From Paenibacillus sp. SZ31 (GTDB lineage Bacteria; Bacillota; Bacilli; Paenibacillales; Paenibacillaceae), in contig NZ_JABBEA010000009.1 of the NCBI RefSeq assembly GCF_012912005.1, positions 176,665-240,664 on the forward strand: a DNA stretch of 64,000 bases, read 5' to 3'. The notes under the pieces are model-generated. The model ran no database searches. It saw only the letters and a list, made by a program, of their open reading frames with translations, and had not been told where the DNA came from. Each line of letters begins with the position of its first letter. Position 1 is the first letter of the stretch. This document shows positions 43,495 through 52,698 of this stretch, piece by piece. A program made the position numbers and the translations under genes.

Positions 43495-44199
43495 ATGTTC
43501 AGAAAAGATTATCTGCTCCGCATGATGGAGGAAATGACAGAAGCAATTGGCAAAGTGTTCACGCTCAAACAGCAGCGTAAGCACACCGAGGCATTGTCCG
43601 AACTGGATGAGCTGATGCGCAGGCAGTTTGGATTGAACCTATCTCTACTGAACTCATTGCCAGCGGAGGATGTTATTGAAATGTTCCGTTTTCGCGGAAT
43701 GATTGAAGTGGACAATCTACAGCAAGCCGCCAGGCTAATTGAAGAAGAGGCATATATTTATCAAGAAAAGGCCAGAGTGGAAGGCATCGACGATCAGGAG
43801 AGAATGGACGCAGAGGATGAGGCCCTCATTCGATTGATGAGATCACTTCATTTTTACCTGTATGCATTGAATCATGGCGCTAATCCCAAGTTATTGGACG
43901 CACCGGAACGGGTGGAGGGTGTGCTGGGGCTTACGAAAGAATATGAACTTCCTGCTCGAACCGAAAGACAGCTTGCCCTGTATCGTGAACAACAAGGGCG
44001 TTACGACCAGGCAGAGAATAGTTGGTACAGGCTGCTACAGCTTGATGGTGAATTCCCGGTGAGCTACCGAGATGATGTACAGGCGTTCTATGAAAGGTTG
44101 AGCCAACTCACGGACGAACAACTGGAGCAGGGCGGTCTGCCACGGAACGAAGTTGAAGAGGGACTAGCTGAACTAAATCGTCAAGAGATGAACTCATAA
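43495..44199 (+). CDS. DUF6483-like helical protein
   Basis: A 234-residue, acidic, all-helical cytoplasmic protein opening MFRKDYLLRMMEEMTEAIGKVF. The C-terminal part (RQLALYREQQGRYDQAENSWYRLLQLDGE) looks like a tetratricopeptide unit. The pattern agrees with the DUF6483 family as I remember it; its function is unknown. The start is about 8 bases after GAGGGGGC. It is followed after 96 bases by the methyltransferase, possibly on one transcript. Confidence 0.68.
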   Translation: MFRKDYLLRMMEEMTEAIGKVFTLKQQRKHTEALSELDELMRRQFGLNLSLLNSLPAEDVIEMFRFRGMIEVDNLQQAARLIEEEAYIYQEKARVEGIDDQERMDAEDEALIRLMRSLHFYLYALNHGANPKLLDAPERVEGVLGLTKEYELPARTERQLALYREQQGRYDQAENSWYRLLQLDGEFPVSYRDDVQAFYERLSQLTDEQLEQGGLPRNEVEEGLAELNRQEMNS

Positions 44200-44295
44200 A
44201 ATATGGATTGGATGAAGGCTTGTTACCTGCCTTTACTTGGAGAGGGAACGGAATTGTGGTATGGTAACGGTTGACCAAACCAAACCGAAAGTGAG

Positions 44296-45543
44296 ATGTA
44301 CCCCGTGGATTCATTGCGAAAGCTTATACAAGACATCTTTGAACAGAATTCGCTGATTACAGCGACCTGGAGCCAGCTGCGCAGACGGGACAATGTCTCG
44401 TATACCAAAGTGCAAGTCAAGCCGGTGACACTGAAGAATCAGCTGCATTATCAATTTGCATTTCATTATAACAACAAAGTGCTGCACGAGAATTTGACTC
44501 CGGCTGAAGCGGCTGAGCGCATGACTTTGCTGTGCGAAGAGACGTTTCGTCAAGGCCTGCTCTGTACGACCGAGGCAGACTATCAAATTTTGATCAGCAA
44601 AAAATATAAAGTATCCATTCTGACCAAATCTGCTTCCAAGACTGCGGTGGATCTGTCGCATAATCGCAAGAAGCAATATGTATTGGAAGAAGGCGTACCT
44701 GTATCGTTCCTCGTTGAACTTGGTATCATGAACGAAGAAGGTCGTGTGCTCGCCCGTAAGTATGATAAGTTCAGACAGATTAACCGTTTCCTCGAAATGG
44801 TGCAGGATGTTATTCCGCATCTGCCTGAGGGACGTCCACTGACCATCGTTGATTTTGGTTGTGGCAAGTCTTATCTTACCTTTGCGTTATATCATTATCT
44901 GTCTGTACAACAACGCCGTTCACTCAAGATTATTGGGTTGGACTTAAAGGCAGATGTAATTGAACACTGTAATGATCTGGCTAATCGATTGCATTATGGC
45001 GATCTGAAGTTTCTGGTTGGAGACATCGCGGACTACGATGAATTGAACGAAGTGGATATGGTTGTCACGCTGCATGCCTGTGATACAGCTACCGATGCTG
45101 CTTTGGAGAAGGCGGTTCGTTGGGGGGCTTCTGTTATTTTGTCTGTTCCTTGCTGTCAGCATGAACTGTTTGACCAAGTAGAAGCTTCCGTGATGAATCC
45201 ATTGTTGTCCCATGGCATCCTCAAGGAACGTTTTTCCGCACTGGCTACGGATGGGATTCGTGCCAAGTTGCTTGATCTGATGGGATACAAGACACAATTA
45301 CTTGAATTCATCGATATGGAGAATACGCCTAAAAACATATTGATTCGTGCTGTTCGCGGTCAGGCTGGCGAAGTGACGGAGATGTGGAATGAATATACGG
45401 CTTTCCGTGATTTCATTCATGCCGATCCCTATTTGGAACGGGCTTGTGCAGATTTGCTTCCTGGCGATGGCAAGCAGGCCAGCGGGAAATCAAAATCGAG
45501 CAAAGAAACCGTTCAGGATTCCGCAAATTGCGACCTTTGCTAA
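44296..45543 (+). CDS. SAM-dependent methyltransferase (Methyltransf_32-like)
   Basis: A 415-residue protein. An N-terminal ~150-residue domain of unknown type precedes a class I methyltransferase fold: SAM motif TIVDFGCGKSYLTFALY (about 180-196), GLDLKADVIEHC, and VVTLHACDTATDAALEKA. The block SVPCCQHEL with two adjacent Cys is typical of the Methyltransf_32/GSTCD-like group, some of which act on RNA. The target is unknown. The C-terminal tail is Ser/Lys-rich with a final Cys pair (NCDLC). Confidence 0.8.
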   Translation: MYPVDSLRKLIQDIFEQNSLITATWSQLRRRDNVSYTKVQVKPVTLKNQLHYQFAFHYNNKVLHENLTPAEAAERMTLLCEETFRQGLLCTTEADYQILISKKYKVSILTKSASKTAVDLSHNRKKQYVLEEGVPVSFLVELGIMNEEGRVLARKYDKFRQINRFLEMVQDVIPHLPEGRPLTIVDFGCGKSYLTFALYHYLSVQQRRSLKIIGLDLKADVIEHCNDLANRLHYGDLKFLVGDIADYDELNEVDMVVTLHACDTATDAALEKAVRWGASVILSVPCCQHELFDQVEASVMNPLLSHGILKERFSALATDGIRAKLLDLMGYKTQLLEFIDMENTPKNILIRAVRGQAGEVTEMWNEYTAFRDFIHADPYLERACADLLPGDGKQASGKSKSSKETVQDSANCDLC

Positions 45544-45657
45544 GTGTGCCAATAGCAATACAGGGACATACTGCAATTAGGGTCCTTGAATGTAAAATGA
45601 TATTCAATGCACATACTTCGTAGCAATCAACATTATAACTGTCAGATGTATATCAGG

Positions 45658-45693
45658 CAGAAGGACCCGTTATCGGGATCTTCTGTCTTTTTG
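45658..45693 (+). terminator. Terminator after the methyltransferase
   Basis: CAGAAGGACCCG pairs with CGGGATCTTCTG around TTAT, then TCTTTTT. Confidence 0.82.
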
Positions 45694-45730
45694 TTATGCA
45701 TGTGGAGCGGTGGAAGGAGGGTGGAAGCGG

Positions 45731-48289
45731 ATGATGAAGAGGACAATAATGGATAAGGAAGTTGTAAGGCATAGACGAGGGGATGTGGCGAACGAGAAAA
45801 TGGTGGATCGGGCGTTTGACAGGTCCTATCATGCAGATGGTACAGAATATGTAGATAACAGAGACTTGTATAATGGGGAAAGTGGGGGAAGTAGAGACAG
45901 TACATATCATAGGAAAGATACATACAACAAAGATGATACATATCGTTTAAATGGAGCTATCCAAACTGAGAGGTCAGGTCGTTTTTCTCGGATTTTGAGG
46001 TGTGAACGTAACTTAGGTTCGGGGTGGACTGTTGGGTTGGGCATAGTCGTAATTGTCTTGCTACTCGCAGGGTGTCTGAGTCGTGGACTGTACTATTCAG
46101 CCGATCTGTACCCTGTCATTCTGATCGCAGCAGGAAGCACCTTGATCATGGTTGTGCTATTTCTTGCAGTTTTTCATCCAGAGAAAGAGAAAGGGCAAAC
46201 GAGAAAACAAGTACCCCTGTCAACGGTACATTGGCTAGGGAACAATGAACGAATGGTTGGGCGAATGATTCGAATCCCAGGAATATTGCGGGTGTTGTGG
46301 CCGCTGGGGATGATGACATGTTTTGGGGTACATGCGTGGGCAGGCTCGGTGAGTAAACAGGGCAGCATGGATGAGATGCTGCGGTGGAGCCTGCTTGCGA
46401 TGTTTACTCTGCTCACCGCAATACTGGCTGCGCGCACGAATGGTGCGCGTTGGTTAGCCTGCGGTTGGCAGATGGCAGGCGGCTTGCTTGTGCTAAGCGG
46501 CATCTTCGCCGTGTGCGGGATATTGCCGCTGCCCTTCGGGGTGATGCGGACTGCTGACCCCGAGATCAGCTCCGCCGGAGCAAGGCTCGGCGGATTATTG
46601 CAGTACCCTAATGCGTACGGTGCCGTTGTCGGCATGTACGCAGTGGAGCGGCTGATAGCCGCCGCGCGAGTTATAGCCCGGCCAGTGTCGGCCGGGCGAC
46701 TCATCGCGGCAATGCTGCCGCTTATGCCCGCGCAAGCCGCGCTCCTGCTGAGCGAGTCGCGCGGCGCTTGGCTGGCGACCGGCTGTGCCGCGGTCACCGC
46801 CTTCGCTTTGCAGCGGCGCGGTGCCCGCCTGCCGCTGCTTCTGGCCACGGCCGCGCCACTAGCGTGCGCGGCCTGGCTGTACCGCCAGCTGGCTGCTGCA
46901 CAGCTGGCGCCTGCACCCGTGCCCGGCCTGCTGGCACTGGCCGGGGCATGGGCAGCTGCGCTGCTCGGCACGCTGCTGCTGTGCCGCCTGTGGCACAGCG
47001 ACGCCGTCAAGGCCCGCGCCGCTGCCCTGACGGCCACCGTGCTGGCGGGAGCCGCCGCCGCACTCATGGCCGTTGCCTCCACCGCCGATCGCCTCGCAGC
47101 TGGTGTCGGCACGGGGGTGTCCCGCCTACAGATGTGGCGGGACGCCCTACAGTTGTGGACCGAGGCTGCATGGCTTGGCCACGGGGGGGATACATGGCGC
47201 AACATGTTCCGCGCCATTCAATCCTCGCCTTATGTCGGAGGCGAGGTTCACAACGGCTTGCTCGATCTCGCCCTGGACACGGGCATGATCGGCATCCTGC
47301 TTGTCGCAGGGTGGTTTCTCATCACCCTGCGAAGCATCTTTCATTTTGCACCGCAGCTCACGCCCTCCATGCTTATTTTTGGCCTGCATGGGGCAATGGA
47401 CTTTGACTGGAGCTTCACACTATTCTGGATGCTCTTCATCTGGCTCGGGGCATGGGCAGACGCATTGAAGACGGAAGCAGAGGGAGTCAAACGATCCGGG
47501 GGAATTGCTCAATACACCTCCTCCAGATCCAAATCCAGATCCAAAGCTCGTTTCTTCCCATACGTACCAGCGCAATCCCGTCCATCATCTTTCCCGATGC
47601 GTTCCTTCTTTCATATTCTTCAGCGAGTAACTGTTCGGGTAATCAGGGTATCGACAGTGATGATCATTCTTTTCTGGCTTGGTGGAACAGTGTGGCTGAC
47701 CTCCCGATACGTTGTAGCAGAAGTGCAATACCGCCAGGCGATGTCTGAACCGGAAGGCACTTCAACACAGAAGGTACATCTTATGGCTGCCTTTCAATCG
47801 AACCCGAATCGACCGGATATACTGATTTCCCTTGCGCGAACCCTCCCGGGACGAGAAGCAGAATCAATCCTTCTGAACGGCCTGTCCTATTCCCCAGTGC
47901 ACCCTCAGATTTACATCGAACTGGGACGATTGGTGGCCCAATTCGGCGAGGGACAGCAGGCTGGAAAATATTTTGCACAAGCGATCGCATTGAATCGGTA
48001 TGATAGCATCGGCCAATCTGCGGCTTTGTATTGGATGGAGCAGGCAGCGCGGCGGGAATGGGAGGCAGGATTCACAGATCGAGCTCAACAGACTGCCGCC
48101 GCTGGTGTACAGATGTATGAACGTTATCGGCTGCTGGCTGAGGAGGTGGAAGCAGGCAACGTTCGCAATGATCGTCGTTTTGTACTGGAAGAACATGCTC
48201 TAGATTATGGAGAGAACCTACGCAGGCTTGCTTCCGCTTATGTTTCTTCTCTTCTGTTTACTCCAGAGTTGACCAAGCGGAGCCCTTGA
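45731..48289 (+). CDS. O-antigen ligase-like membrane protein with TPR-type tail
   Basis: An 852-residue membrane protein. About 80 polar residues are followed by 10-12 hydrophobic helices. The Wzy_C/O-antigen-ligase motifs QYPNAYGAVVGM, LLSESRGAWLA and EVHNGLLDLALDTGMIG sit in the membrane core, and a C-terminal ~220-residue region (from FQSNPNRPDILISLARTL) looks like tetratricopeptide repeats. Such proteins join or polymerise surface glycans; the substrate is unknown. The ATG at 45731 has GGAAGGAGGG nine bases upstream. The segment about 46430-47300 is far GC-richer than the gene's ends and is Ala/Leu-rich, unlike its neighbours. Confidence 0.78.
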   Translation: MMKRTIMDKEVVRHRRGDVANEKMVDRAFDRSYHADGTEYVDNRDLYNGESGGSRDSTYHRKDTYNKDDTYRLNGAIQTERSGRFSRILRCERNLGSGWTVGLGIVVIVLLLAGCLSRGLYYSADLYPVILIAAGSTLIMVVLFLAVFHPEKEKGQTRKQVPLSTVHWLGNNERMVGRMIRIPGILRVLWPLGMMTCFGVHAWAGSVSKQGSMDEMLRWSLLAMFTLLTAILAARTNGARWLACGWQMAGGLLVLSGIFAVCGILPLPFGVMRTADPEISSAGARLGGLLQYPNAYGAVVGMYAVERLIAAARVIARPVSAGRLIAAMLPLMPAQAALLLSESRGAWLATGCAAVTAFALQRRGARLPLLLATAAPLACAAWLYRQLAAAQLAPAPVPGLLALAGAWAAALLGTLLLCRLWHSDAVKARAAALTATVLAGAAAALMAVASTADRLAAGVGTGVSRLQMWRDALQLWTEAAWLGHGGDTWRNMFRAIQSSPYVGGEVHNGLLDLALDTGMIGILLVAGWFLITLRSIFHFAPQLTPSMLIFGLHGAMDFDWSFTLFWMLFIWLGAWADALKTEAEGVKRSGGIAQYTSSRSKSRSKARFFPYVPAQSRPSSFPMRSFFHILQRVTVRVIRVSTVMIILFWLGGTVWLTSRYVVAEVQYRQAMSEPEGTSTQKVHLMAAFQSNPNRPDILISLARTLPGREAESILLNGLSYSPVHPQIYIELGRLVAQFGEGQQAGKYFAQAIALNRYDSIGQSAALYWMEQAARREWEAGFTDRAQQTAAAGVQMYERYRLLAEEVEAGNVRNDRRFVLEEHALDYGENLRRLASAYVSSLLFTPELTKRSP

Positions 48290-48460
48290 ATCACTGCTGG
48301 ATCTTGACGCTTACCCAGGCGATATAATAATGGGTGTCAGCGTCTAAAAAGTCTGGGAGTCCAAGCAGGCTGCTTCAGGCGGATGGGTATACGATTTTTT
48401 GAGGAACACAGGACGTCTTATATCGCCTCTAGCTCCTCCTTTTAAATTGTAAGGTCCATC

Positions 48461-48531
48461 AGACACGTTATTTCCCGAAACTCCCTAACAAAGACCCTAT
48501 AAAAAACCAAAAATTCCGATATAACGTGTCT
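48461..48531. repeat. Intergenic inverted repeat of unknown role
   Basis: In the 452-base gap 48290-48741, AGACACGTTAT (48461-48471) is repeated in perfect inverted form (48521-48531) around a 49-base A-rich spacer. A related TCAGATTC block occurs twice after it (about 48532 and 48583). A second perfect inverted repeat, GAGTATGAG/CTCATACTC, lies at 48613-48649. No reading frame with a ribosome site is seen. Confidence 0.45.
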
Positions 48532-48741
48532 CAGATTCCTTAGATTTCTAAGAGTGTTTCAAATCCTTGAATAAGAAGCCTCAGATTCGTTACCACTCGT
48601 GGGCTTGAGAATGAGTATGAGAATCTACATGCTGTTTATGCTCATACTCCCCGTGGTGGTCGGCTCCAGGCTCTGCTCCAACCGCAAGCCAGAGGACAAC
48701 CCCGAATTCCACCCAGAGCCAAGCTTTTCGTTGTGGCATAT

Positions 48742-49089
48742 TTACAGACGATACCCGCCAAATGCATGCTGAAACGCATCTTTTAATGGCTCAACATCCA
48801 CTTCCCATAGCGCAGCGATCTCTGCACTGACATCCGTGTTCCACCACTCACATAATTTTTTGCGGTTGTCGCGATTCTCTCCGATCCAGAGCAGATTCGT
48901 AATCACCTTACCGTAATAACATTCTTCCGCCTGCTTCATCCGTTCGGGGGAGACATACACTTTCAGCCGTTTGGCTGTTCGATACAGTTCCTTGCTGCAT
49001 GCTCTGCGAATCCCCCTGGCGGAAGGAAGGTTTTGACCAGATTGCGTATGTTTGACCGGTGGAGAACCGGGTATTGACTTGTGTGACAT
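48742..49089 (-). CDS. Unknown 115-residue protein
   Basis: The ATG at 49089 follows GAGAGGAGAGTG, so the frame is well supported. The N-terminal ~35 residues are polar and Pro/Ser-rich; the rest is helical with conserved-looking aromatic and acidic residues (RTAKRLKVYVSPERMKQAEECYYGKV, LWIGENRDNRKKLCEWW). No membrane segment or known motif is visible. No function can be given. Confidence 0.62.
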   Translation of the reverse strand: MSHKSIPGSPPVKHTQSGQNLPSARGIRRACSKELYRTAKRLKVYVSPERMKQAEECYYGKVITNLLWIGENRDNRKKLCEWWNTDVSAEIAALWEVDVEPLKDAFQHAFGGYRL

Positions 49090-49249
49090 CTTTTCACTCT
49101 CCTCTCCCCATACCATATGCGAACCGCTGCGAACGGGACACTATCCCAGCCTTGTGAAGTAGCAACGTCCACAGCCCTGTGATAAAATAGGGACGAACAT
49201 CCATGGTGCGGAGGGGCACCGCCAATCAGGATGGAGAAAGAGGGTTGAG

Positions 49250-49864
49250 ATGGACTTTATTCATAACCTTGTCGGCCAATTGTTCGATTGGATTCAAAGT
49301 CTTGGTTACTTTGGAATCATGCTTGGATTAATGATGGAAGTCATCCCGAGCGAAATTGTGCTGGCGTATGGAGGTTTTCTCGTTTCACAAGGTAATATCA
49401 ACTTCTTCGGTGCTATGATTTTCGGAACAATCGGCGGTGTGATTGCCCAATTATTTATTTACTGGATTGGCCGTTATGGCGGCAGACCTGTGCTTGAACG
49501 CTATGGTAAATACATACTCATCCAGAAAAAACACATCGACCATTCCGAAGAGTGGTTCCGTAAGTATGGTACAGGTGTCATTTTCACGGCGCGTTTTGTT
49601 CCAGTGGTAAGACATGCAATCTCCATCCCGGCTGGCATCACGAAAATGCACGCAGGCAAATTCATCTTGCTTACTACACTAGCTGTTATACCTTGGACTG
49701 CATTGTTTATATATTTAGGGATGATTCTTGGAGATCAATGGAAGCATATTGATGAGAAAGCGGCACCCTATGTTATGCCTATTTTGCTGGTCGCTCTCGC
49801 CCTTATGATCGTTTATGTACTTATTAAATGGATGAATGCTCGTAAAAAGAAAGGAAGTGTCTAG
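49250..49864 (+). CDS. DedA-family membrane protein
   Basis: A 204-residue membrane protein with about five helices. It has the DedA pattern MEVIPSEIVLAYGGFLVSQG, GRYGGRPVLERYGKY and FTARFVPVVRHAISIPAG, including the Glu and the F-x-x-R-F/V-P-x-x-R motif. DedA proteins are linked to lipid-carrier flipping and membrane potential; some translocate undecaprenyl phosphate. It is the first gene of a tight operon with the thioredoxin-like and metallo-beta-lactamase-fold genes. Confidence 0.88.
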   Translation: MDFIHNLVGQLFDWIQSLGYFGIMLGLMMEVIPSEIVLAYGGFLVSQGNINFFGAMIFGTIGGVIAQLFIYWIGRYGGRPVLERYGKYILIQKKHIDHSEEWFRKYGTGVIFTARFVPVVRHAISIPAGITKMHAGKFILLTTLAVIPWTALFIYLGMILGDQWKHIDEKAAPYVMPILLVALALMIVYVLIKWMNARKKKGSV

Positions 49865-49866
49865 TC

Positions 49867-50436
49867 ATGGGTAAACCCAACTTGTCTCACAAATTCGGTA
49901 AAGGTCTGCCACCGAAAGATTTTATCGAAAGTATGACCAAGAACCAAAGTGAATTCCAGGCCAACTATGATAGCTTTACTTGGTCGAACGAAGAGGATCG
50001 TGAGTTCTTTGAGAGCCTGAACCATCGCGATGATCTGCGTGTGTTAATTCTGGCTGCTGACTGGTGCGGGGATGTTGTCCGTAATATTCCGGTTGTGTTC
50101 CAGGCACTTGAAATCTCAGGAATTCCAACAGAAGTTCTGATTATGGAGAACCATCCGGAAGTGATGGATGAATTCCTGACGATGGGTGGCCGTTCCGTGC
50201 CAGTCGTTATTTTCGCAGATACAGGTGGCCATGTGTTGGGTCAGTGGGGACCTCGTCCACAGCATGTGCAGGAAGTTATGGTTGAATTCAAACGCCTTAA
50301 CCCGGATCGTGAAGCAGCCGATTATCAAGAAAATTTGGCTGTAGCGCGTCAAGAGATAGGTAAACGTTATGGGGAAGGAACGGAGTCACATGCAACCATT
50401 ATCCGTGAGTTGCGTGAACTGATTTCGGGTTACTAA
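49867..50436 (+). CDS. Thioredoxin-fold protein with a single active-site Cys
   Basis: A 189-residue soluble protein. The active-site region reads LAADWCGDVVRN, a single Cys in place of CxxC, followed by the cis-Pro segment SVPVVIF and a Gly pair. This is the thioredoxin_9-like form common in Firmicutes; monothiol chemistry or binding is expected. It starts 2 bases after the DedA stop. Confidence 0.82.
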   Translation: MGKPNLSHKFGKGLPPKDFIESMTKNQSEFQANYDSFTWSNEEDREFFESLNHRDDLRVLILAADWCGDVVRNIPVVFQALEISGIPTEVLIMENHPEVMDEFLTMGGRSVPVVIFADTGGHVLGQWGPRPQHVQEVMVEFKRLNPDREAADYQENLAVARQEIGKRYGEGTESHATIIRELRELISGY

Positions 50437-50442
50437 GCCGAT

Positions 50443-51075
50443 ATGCTTAACATTCGCACGTTTACACTAGGCCCGCTTCAGACCAATGCGTATCTTCTAC
50501 AAGGAGATGACCCGGGTAAAGCTGTCATTATTGATCCGGGCATGAATCCAGGGCCGCTACTTAAGGCGATTCAAGACTTGGAGATCGAAGCCATTCTCCT
50601 GACTCATGCTCACTTTGATCATATGGGTGGGGTAGATGAGATCCGTAAATTGAAGGGATGTCCCGTTTATCTTCATGATTTGGAGAGTGACTGGCTGACA
50701 ACCCCGAAATTAAATGGATCTTTGAATTGGCCGCAGGCGACACCACCGCTTTCGACAGATCCTGCTGAATATGCCATGGACGAAGGGCAGAAGCTGAATC
50801 TGATTGGACATACGTTTAAAGTGTTCCATACACCTGGACATTCACCAGGCAGTGTAAGTTTGCTTTGTGATAACGATCTGTTTGCCGGTGATGTGCTGTT
50901 CCGCATGGGTGTGGGCAGAACGGACCTGACAGGAGGGCGTGAACGGGATCTGATTGATTCAATCCAGAACAAGCTTTACACCTTTGCTGATGAAGTGAAA
51001 GTATATCCAGGTCATGGTCCCAAAACGACCATTGGTTATGAGAAACAGAACAATCCTTACGTGTCCGCAAGATAA
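50443..51075 (+). CDS. Metallo-beta-lactamase-fold hydrolase (YqgX/glyoxalase II-like)
   Basis: A 210-residue enzyme. Metal motif THAHFDHMGG is followed by HTPGHSPGSVSL, AGDVLFRMGVGRTDL and YPGHGPKTT, the full set of family ligands. The short C-terminus matches YqgX-like hydrolases rather than full glyoxalase II. It starts 6 bases after the thioredoxin-like stop without a clear ribosome site, so it probably relies on coupled translation. Confidence 0.85.
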   Translation: MLNIRTFTLGPLQTNAYLLQGDDPGKAVIIDPGMNPGPLLKAIQDLEIEAILLTHAHFDHMGGVDEIRKLKGCPVYLHDLESDWLTTPKLNGSLNWPQATPPLSTDPAEYAMDEGQKLNLIGHTFKVFHTPGHSPGSVSLLCDNDLFAGDVLFRMGVGRTDLTGGRERDLIDSIQNKLYTFADEVKVYPGHGPKTTIGYEKQNNPYVSAR

Positions 51076-51415
51076 TCCGACATGATATGTGAAGAAAGTC
51101 TGGACAAGTGACAACTTTTTCATTAGAATAGCAATTAGTTGTTACAAGCGTTAAGGCATCATCTAACTGAAGCATTACCAAGAAACACCCAACCTCGCGA
51201 AGCACGCAGACTGTGGTCTATACCCGGTTTGCGTTCTTTTTTTGTTTTCAGCCCCTTTTTCATCACAGAATCAGCCTGTTTTACCCTACATAGAGATGCA
51301 AGATGTGCTTCATCACAAGACAGTTTGAGACCAATAGCAAGTTAGCAGCAAGTACAGATTGATTTAGAAAAAAGAATTTAAGAAATAGTAGATCATGAGA
51401 GCGGGGAATATCAAA

Positions 51416-51658
51416 GTGGAGAAAACAAGAGTTATTCCGTTGAATCAGCGTGTCGAGTATCCGATTGAAGAAAACCGTCGCATATTGGAAAGTGGGAAAA
51501 GAGAAACGGGTACTGAGCGAGCTTTAATACATAACCCTGGCGTGACCAATGAAGTGATGAAGTCACAGCAGAATATGTGGACAAGCCGTGTTTTAAGAAA
51601 CGGAGCCCGCAACCAACCGTGGTTCGACAAGCTGCAAGATTACCGGAATCAAGTCTGA
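51416..51658 (+). CDS. Small unknown hydrophilic protein
   Basis: About 80 residues from a GTG with AGCGGGG ten bases upstream; an ATG at 51395 in the same frame lacks a site. The protein is basic and Arg/Asn/Gln-rich with no membrane segment (ENRRILESGKRETGTERALI, WTSRVLRNGARNQPWFDKL). A terminator follows directly, which favours a real gene. The 340 bases before it (51076-51415) show nothing else recognisable. Confidence 0.5.
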   Translation: MEKTRVIPLNQRVEYPIEENRRILESGKRETGTERALIHNPGVTNEVMKSQQNMWTSRVLRNGARNQPWFDKLQDYRNQV

Positions 51659-51666
51659 TTGCCCGA

Positions 51667-51696
51667 GAAATTGTCGGGTTTAATTTTTTTTTTTTG
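51667..51696 (+). terminator. Terminator after the small unknown gene
   Basis: CCCGA pairs with TCGGG, followed by a long T run (12 of 14 bases). Confidence 0.7.
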
Positions 51697-51816
51697 ATTC
51701 CATTGAACGTTTCTGCAGAGCCTGTCGTATTAACTCCAGATTAAACGGGAAGCAGATGATGATCATGATAAAGGCAGCTGAACTCGAAGAGGTACGCAGA
51801 GCAGTATCGGGAGACG

Positions 51817-51978
51817 ATGGTTCAGGGCATATGGATCTTTCAGGACGCAGGTAAACGTGGACGTTTTCCTTGGTTATGGGGATTATGGGGAATCACAGGA
51901 TTTCCCACGCCGCTCATTATATACTGTTTTGTCGTGATTCGATCACAGCGCAAACCAGGTGCACGAAAGCAGAAATAG
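51817..51978 (+). CDS. Small membrane protein (53 residues), possibly with a frameshifted N-terminus
   Basis: The frame reads MVQGIWIFQDAGKRGRFPWLWG and continues into a single membrane span (residues about 28-43) with a basic tail. The IWIFQDAxKRG-x-PWLWG pattern recalls a family of small phospholipase-D-N-terminal-like membrane proteins. The frame is open without a start back to 51781 (KRYAEQYRET), and an ATG-rich frame at 51757 ends by a different phase, so a single-base shift may have broken a longer gene. Ribosome site support is weak. Confidence 0.45.
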   Translation: MVQGIWIFQDAGKRGRFPWLWGLWGITGFPTPLIIYCFVVIRSQRKPGARKQK

Positions 51979-52109
51979 CATCATTTTAAATATGGAAAAA
52001 AAGATTTTGCACAAATATGTTGTTTAATTCTAGTATTCCTAGACATCGTTATTCTTTTCTAGTAGACTATACAAATAAATATTAAGATAGACTACCAGGA
52101 GGTTAGACG

Positions 52110-52493
52110 ATGCTGCGATTAGGAGAGAAGGTTGTCATCGTCGCGGATGCGTTTGAGCAGAATCTTCCTGTGGGGGAATATGGTTTCATCATCGCTTATG
52201 ACCGGAATCCGGACAATGCGTTCGATTACGTGCTTCGAGTGCCGCAGGTGAACCGGAACTTTTTTGTTCCATCCGGCGACGTCGATCTGGAAGAGGTTCT
52301 GCTGAAGCAGGAAGCTGAGCGGGTCGAGCGAGAAGCGTTGATAGATTACGCCCTTGCGACACACAATGAGAAGCTGTTTCATCATCTGATGAACGGAGAT
52401 TTTCAAGCTGTGGAAGAGGAAGAGGAAACCGCGAACGATGTTATGTCACAGGCGGATTTTATAAAGCAGGTTAATCTGCGTGCATGGATTTAG
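52110..52493 (+). CDS. Unknown 127-residue protein with IDEAL-like helix
   Basis: A soluble protein. The first ~65 residues form a beta-rich domain (LRLGEKVVIVADAF, VGEYGFIIAYDRN, FFVPSGDVDLEE), and the second half contains ALIDYALATHNEKLFHHLMNGDF, resembling the short IDEAL helix found in several Firmicutes proteins. An acidic linker follows. AGGAGG lies 9 bases before the ATG. Function is unknown. Confidence 0.6.
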   Translation: MLRLGEKVVIVADAFEQNLPVGEYGFIIAYDRNPDNAFDYVLRVPQVNRNFFVPSGDVDLEEVLLKQEAERVEREALIDYALATHNEKLFHHLMNGDFQAVEEEEETANDVMSQADFIKQVNLRAWI

Positions 52494-52498
52494 AATTT

Positions 52499-52530
52499 TA
52501 AGAGTCGGCTGATGCCGGCTCTTTTTTATT
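52499..52530 (+). terminator. Rho-independent terminator
   Basis: AAGAGTCGGC pairs with GCCGGCTCTT, followed by T6. Confidence 0.85.
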
Positions 52531-52698
52531 TTATAAGATCGTTTTTAGCTTCCCAGAAGTCAGTCGGGTCATTTGCATTGAATTGTCGAACTATCTCACC
52601 TATAATGAAAAAAGTTATCTTGAGACTTTAGCCCGTTAAACGAGCGATTCGTTTCAGGTCGTTTCGGGAATCAGAACGAATGAAGGAGGCATCCGCTA

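Noticed and set aside
46174..47217. A 347-codon open frame on the minus strand opposite the O-antigen-ligase-like gene
   Set aside because: It lies in the GC-rich stretch where stop codons are rare, has no ribosome site, and its protein is Arg/Ser/Ala-rich without a recognisable fold; the plus-strand protein has clear motifs.
49867..50436. Loss of the CxxC motif in the thioredoxin-like protein as a mutation
   Set aside because: The single-Cys WCGDV form is common in this subfamily, so it is probably normal.
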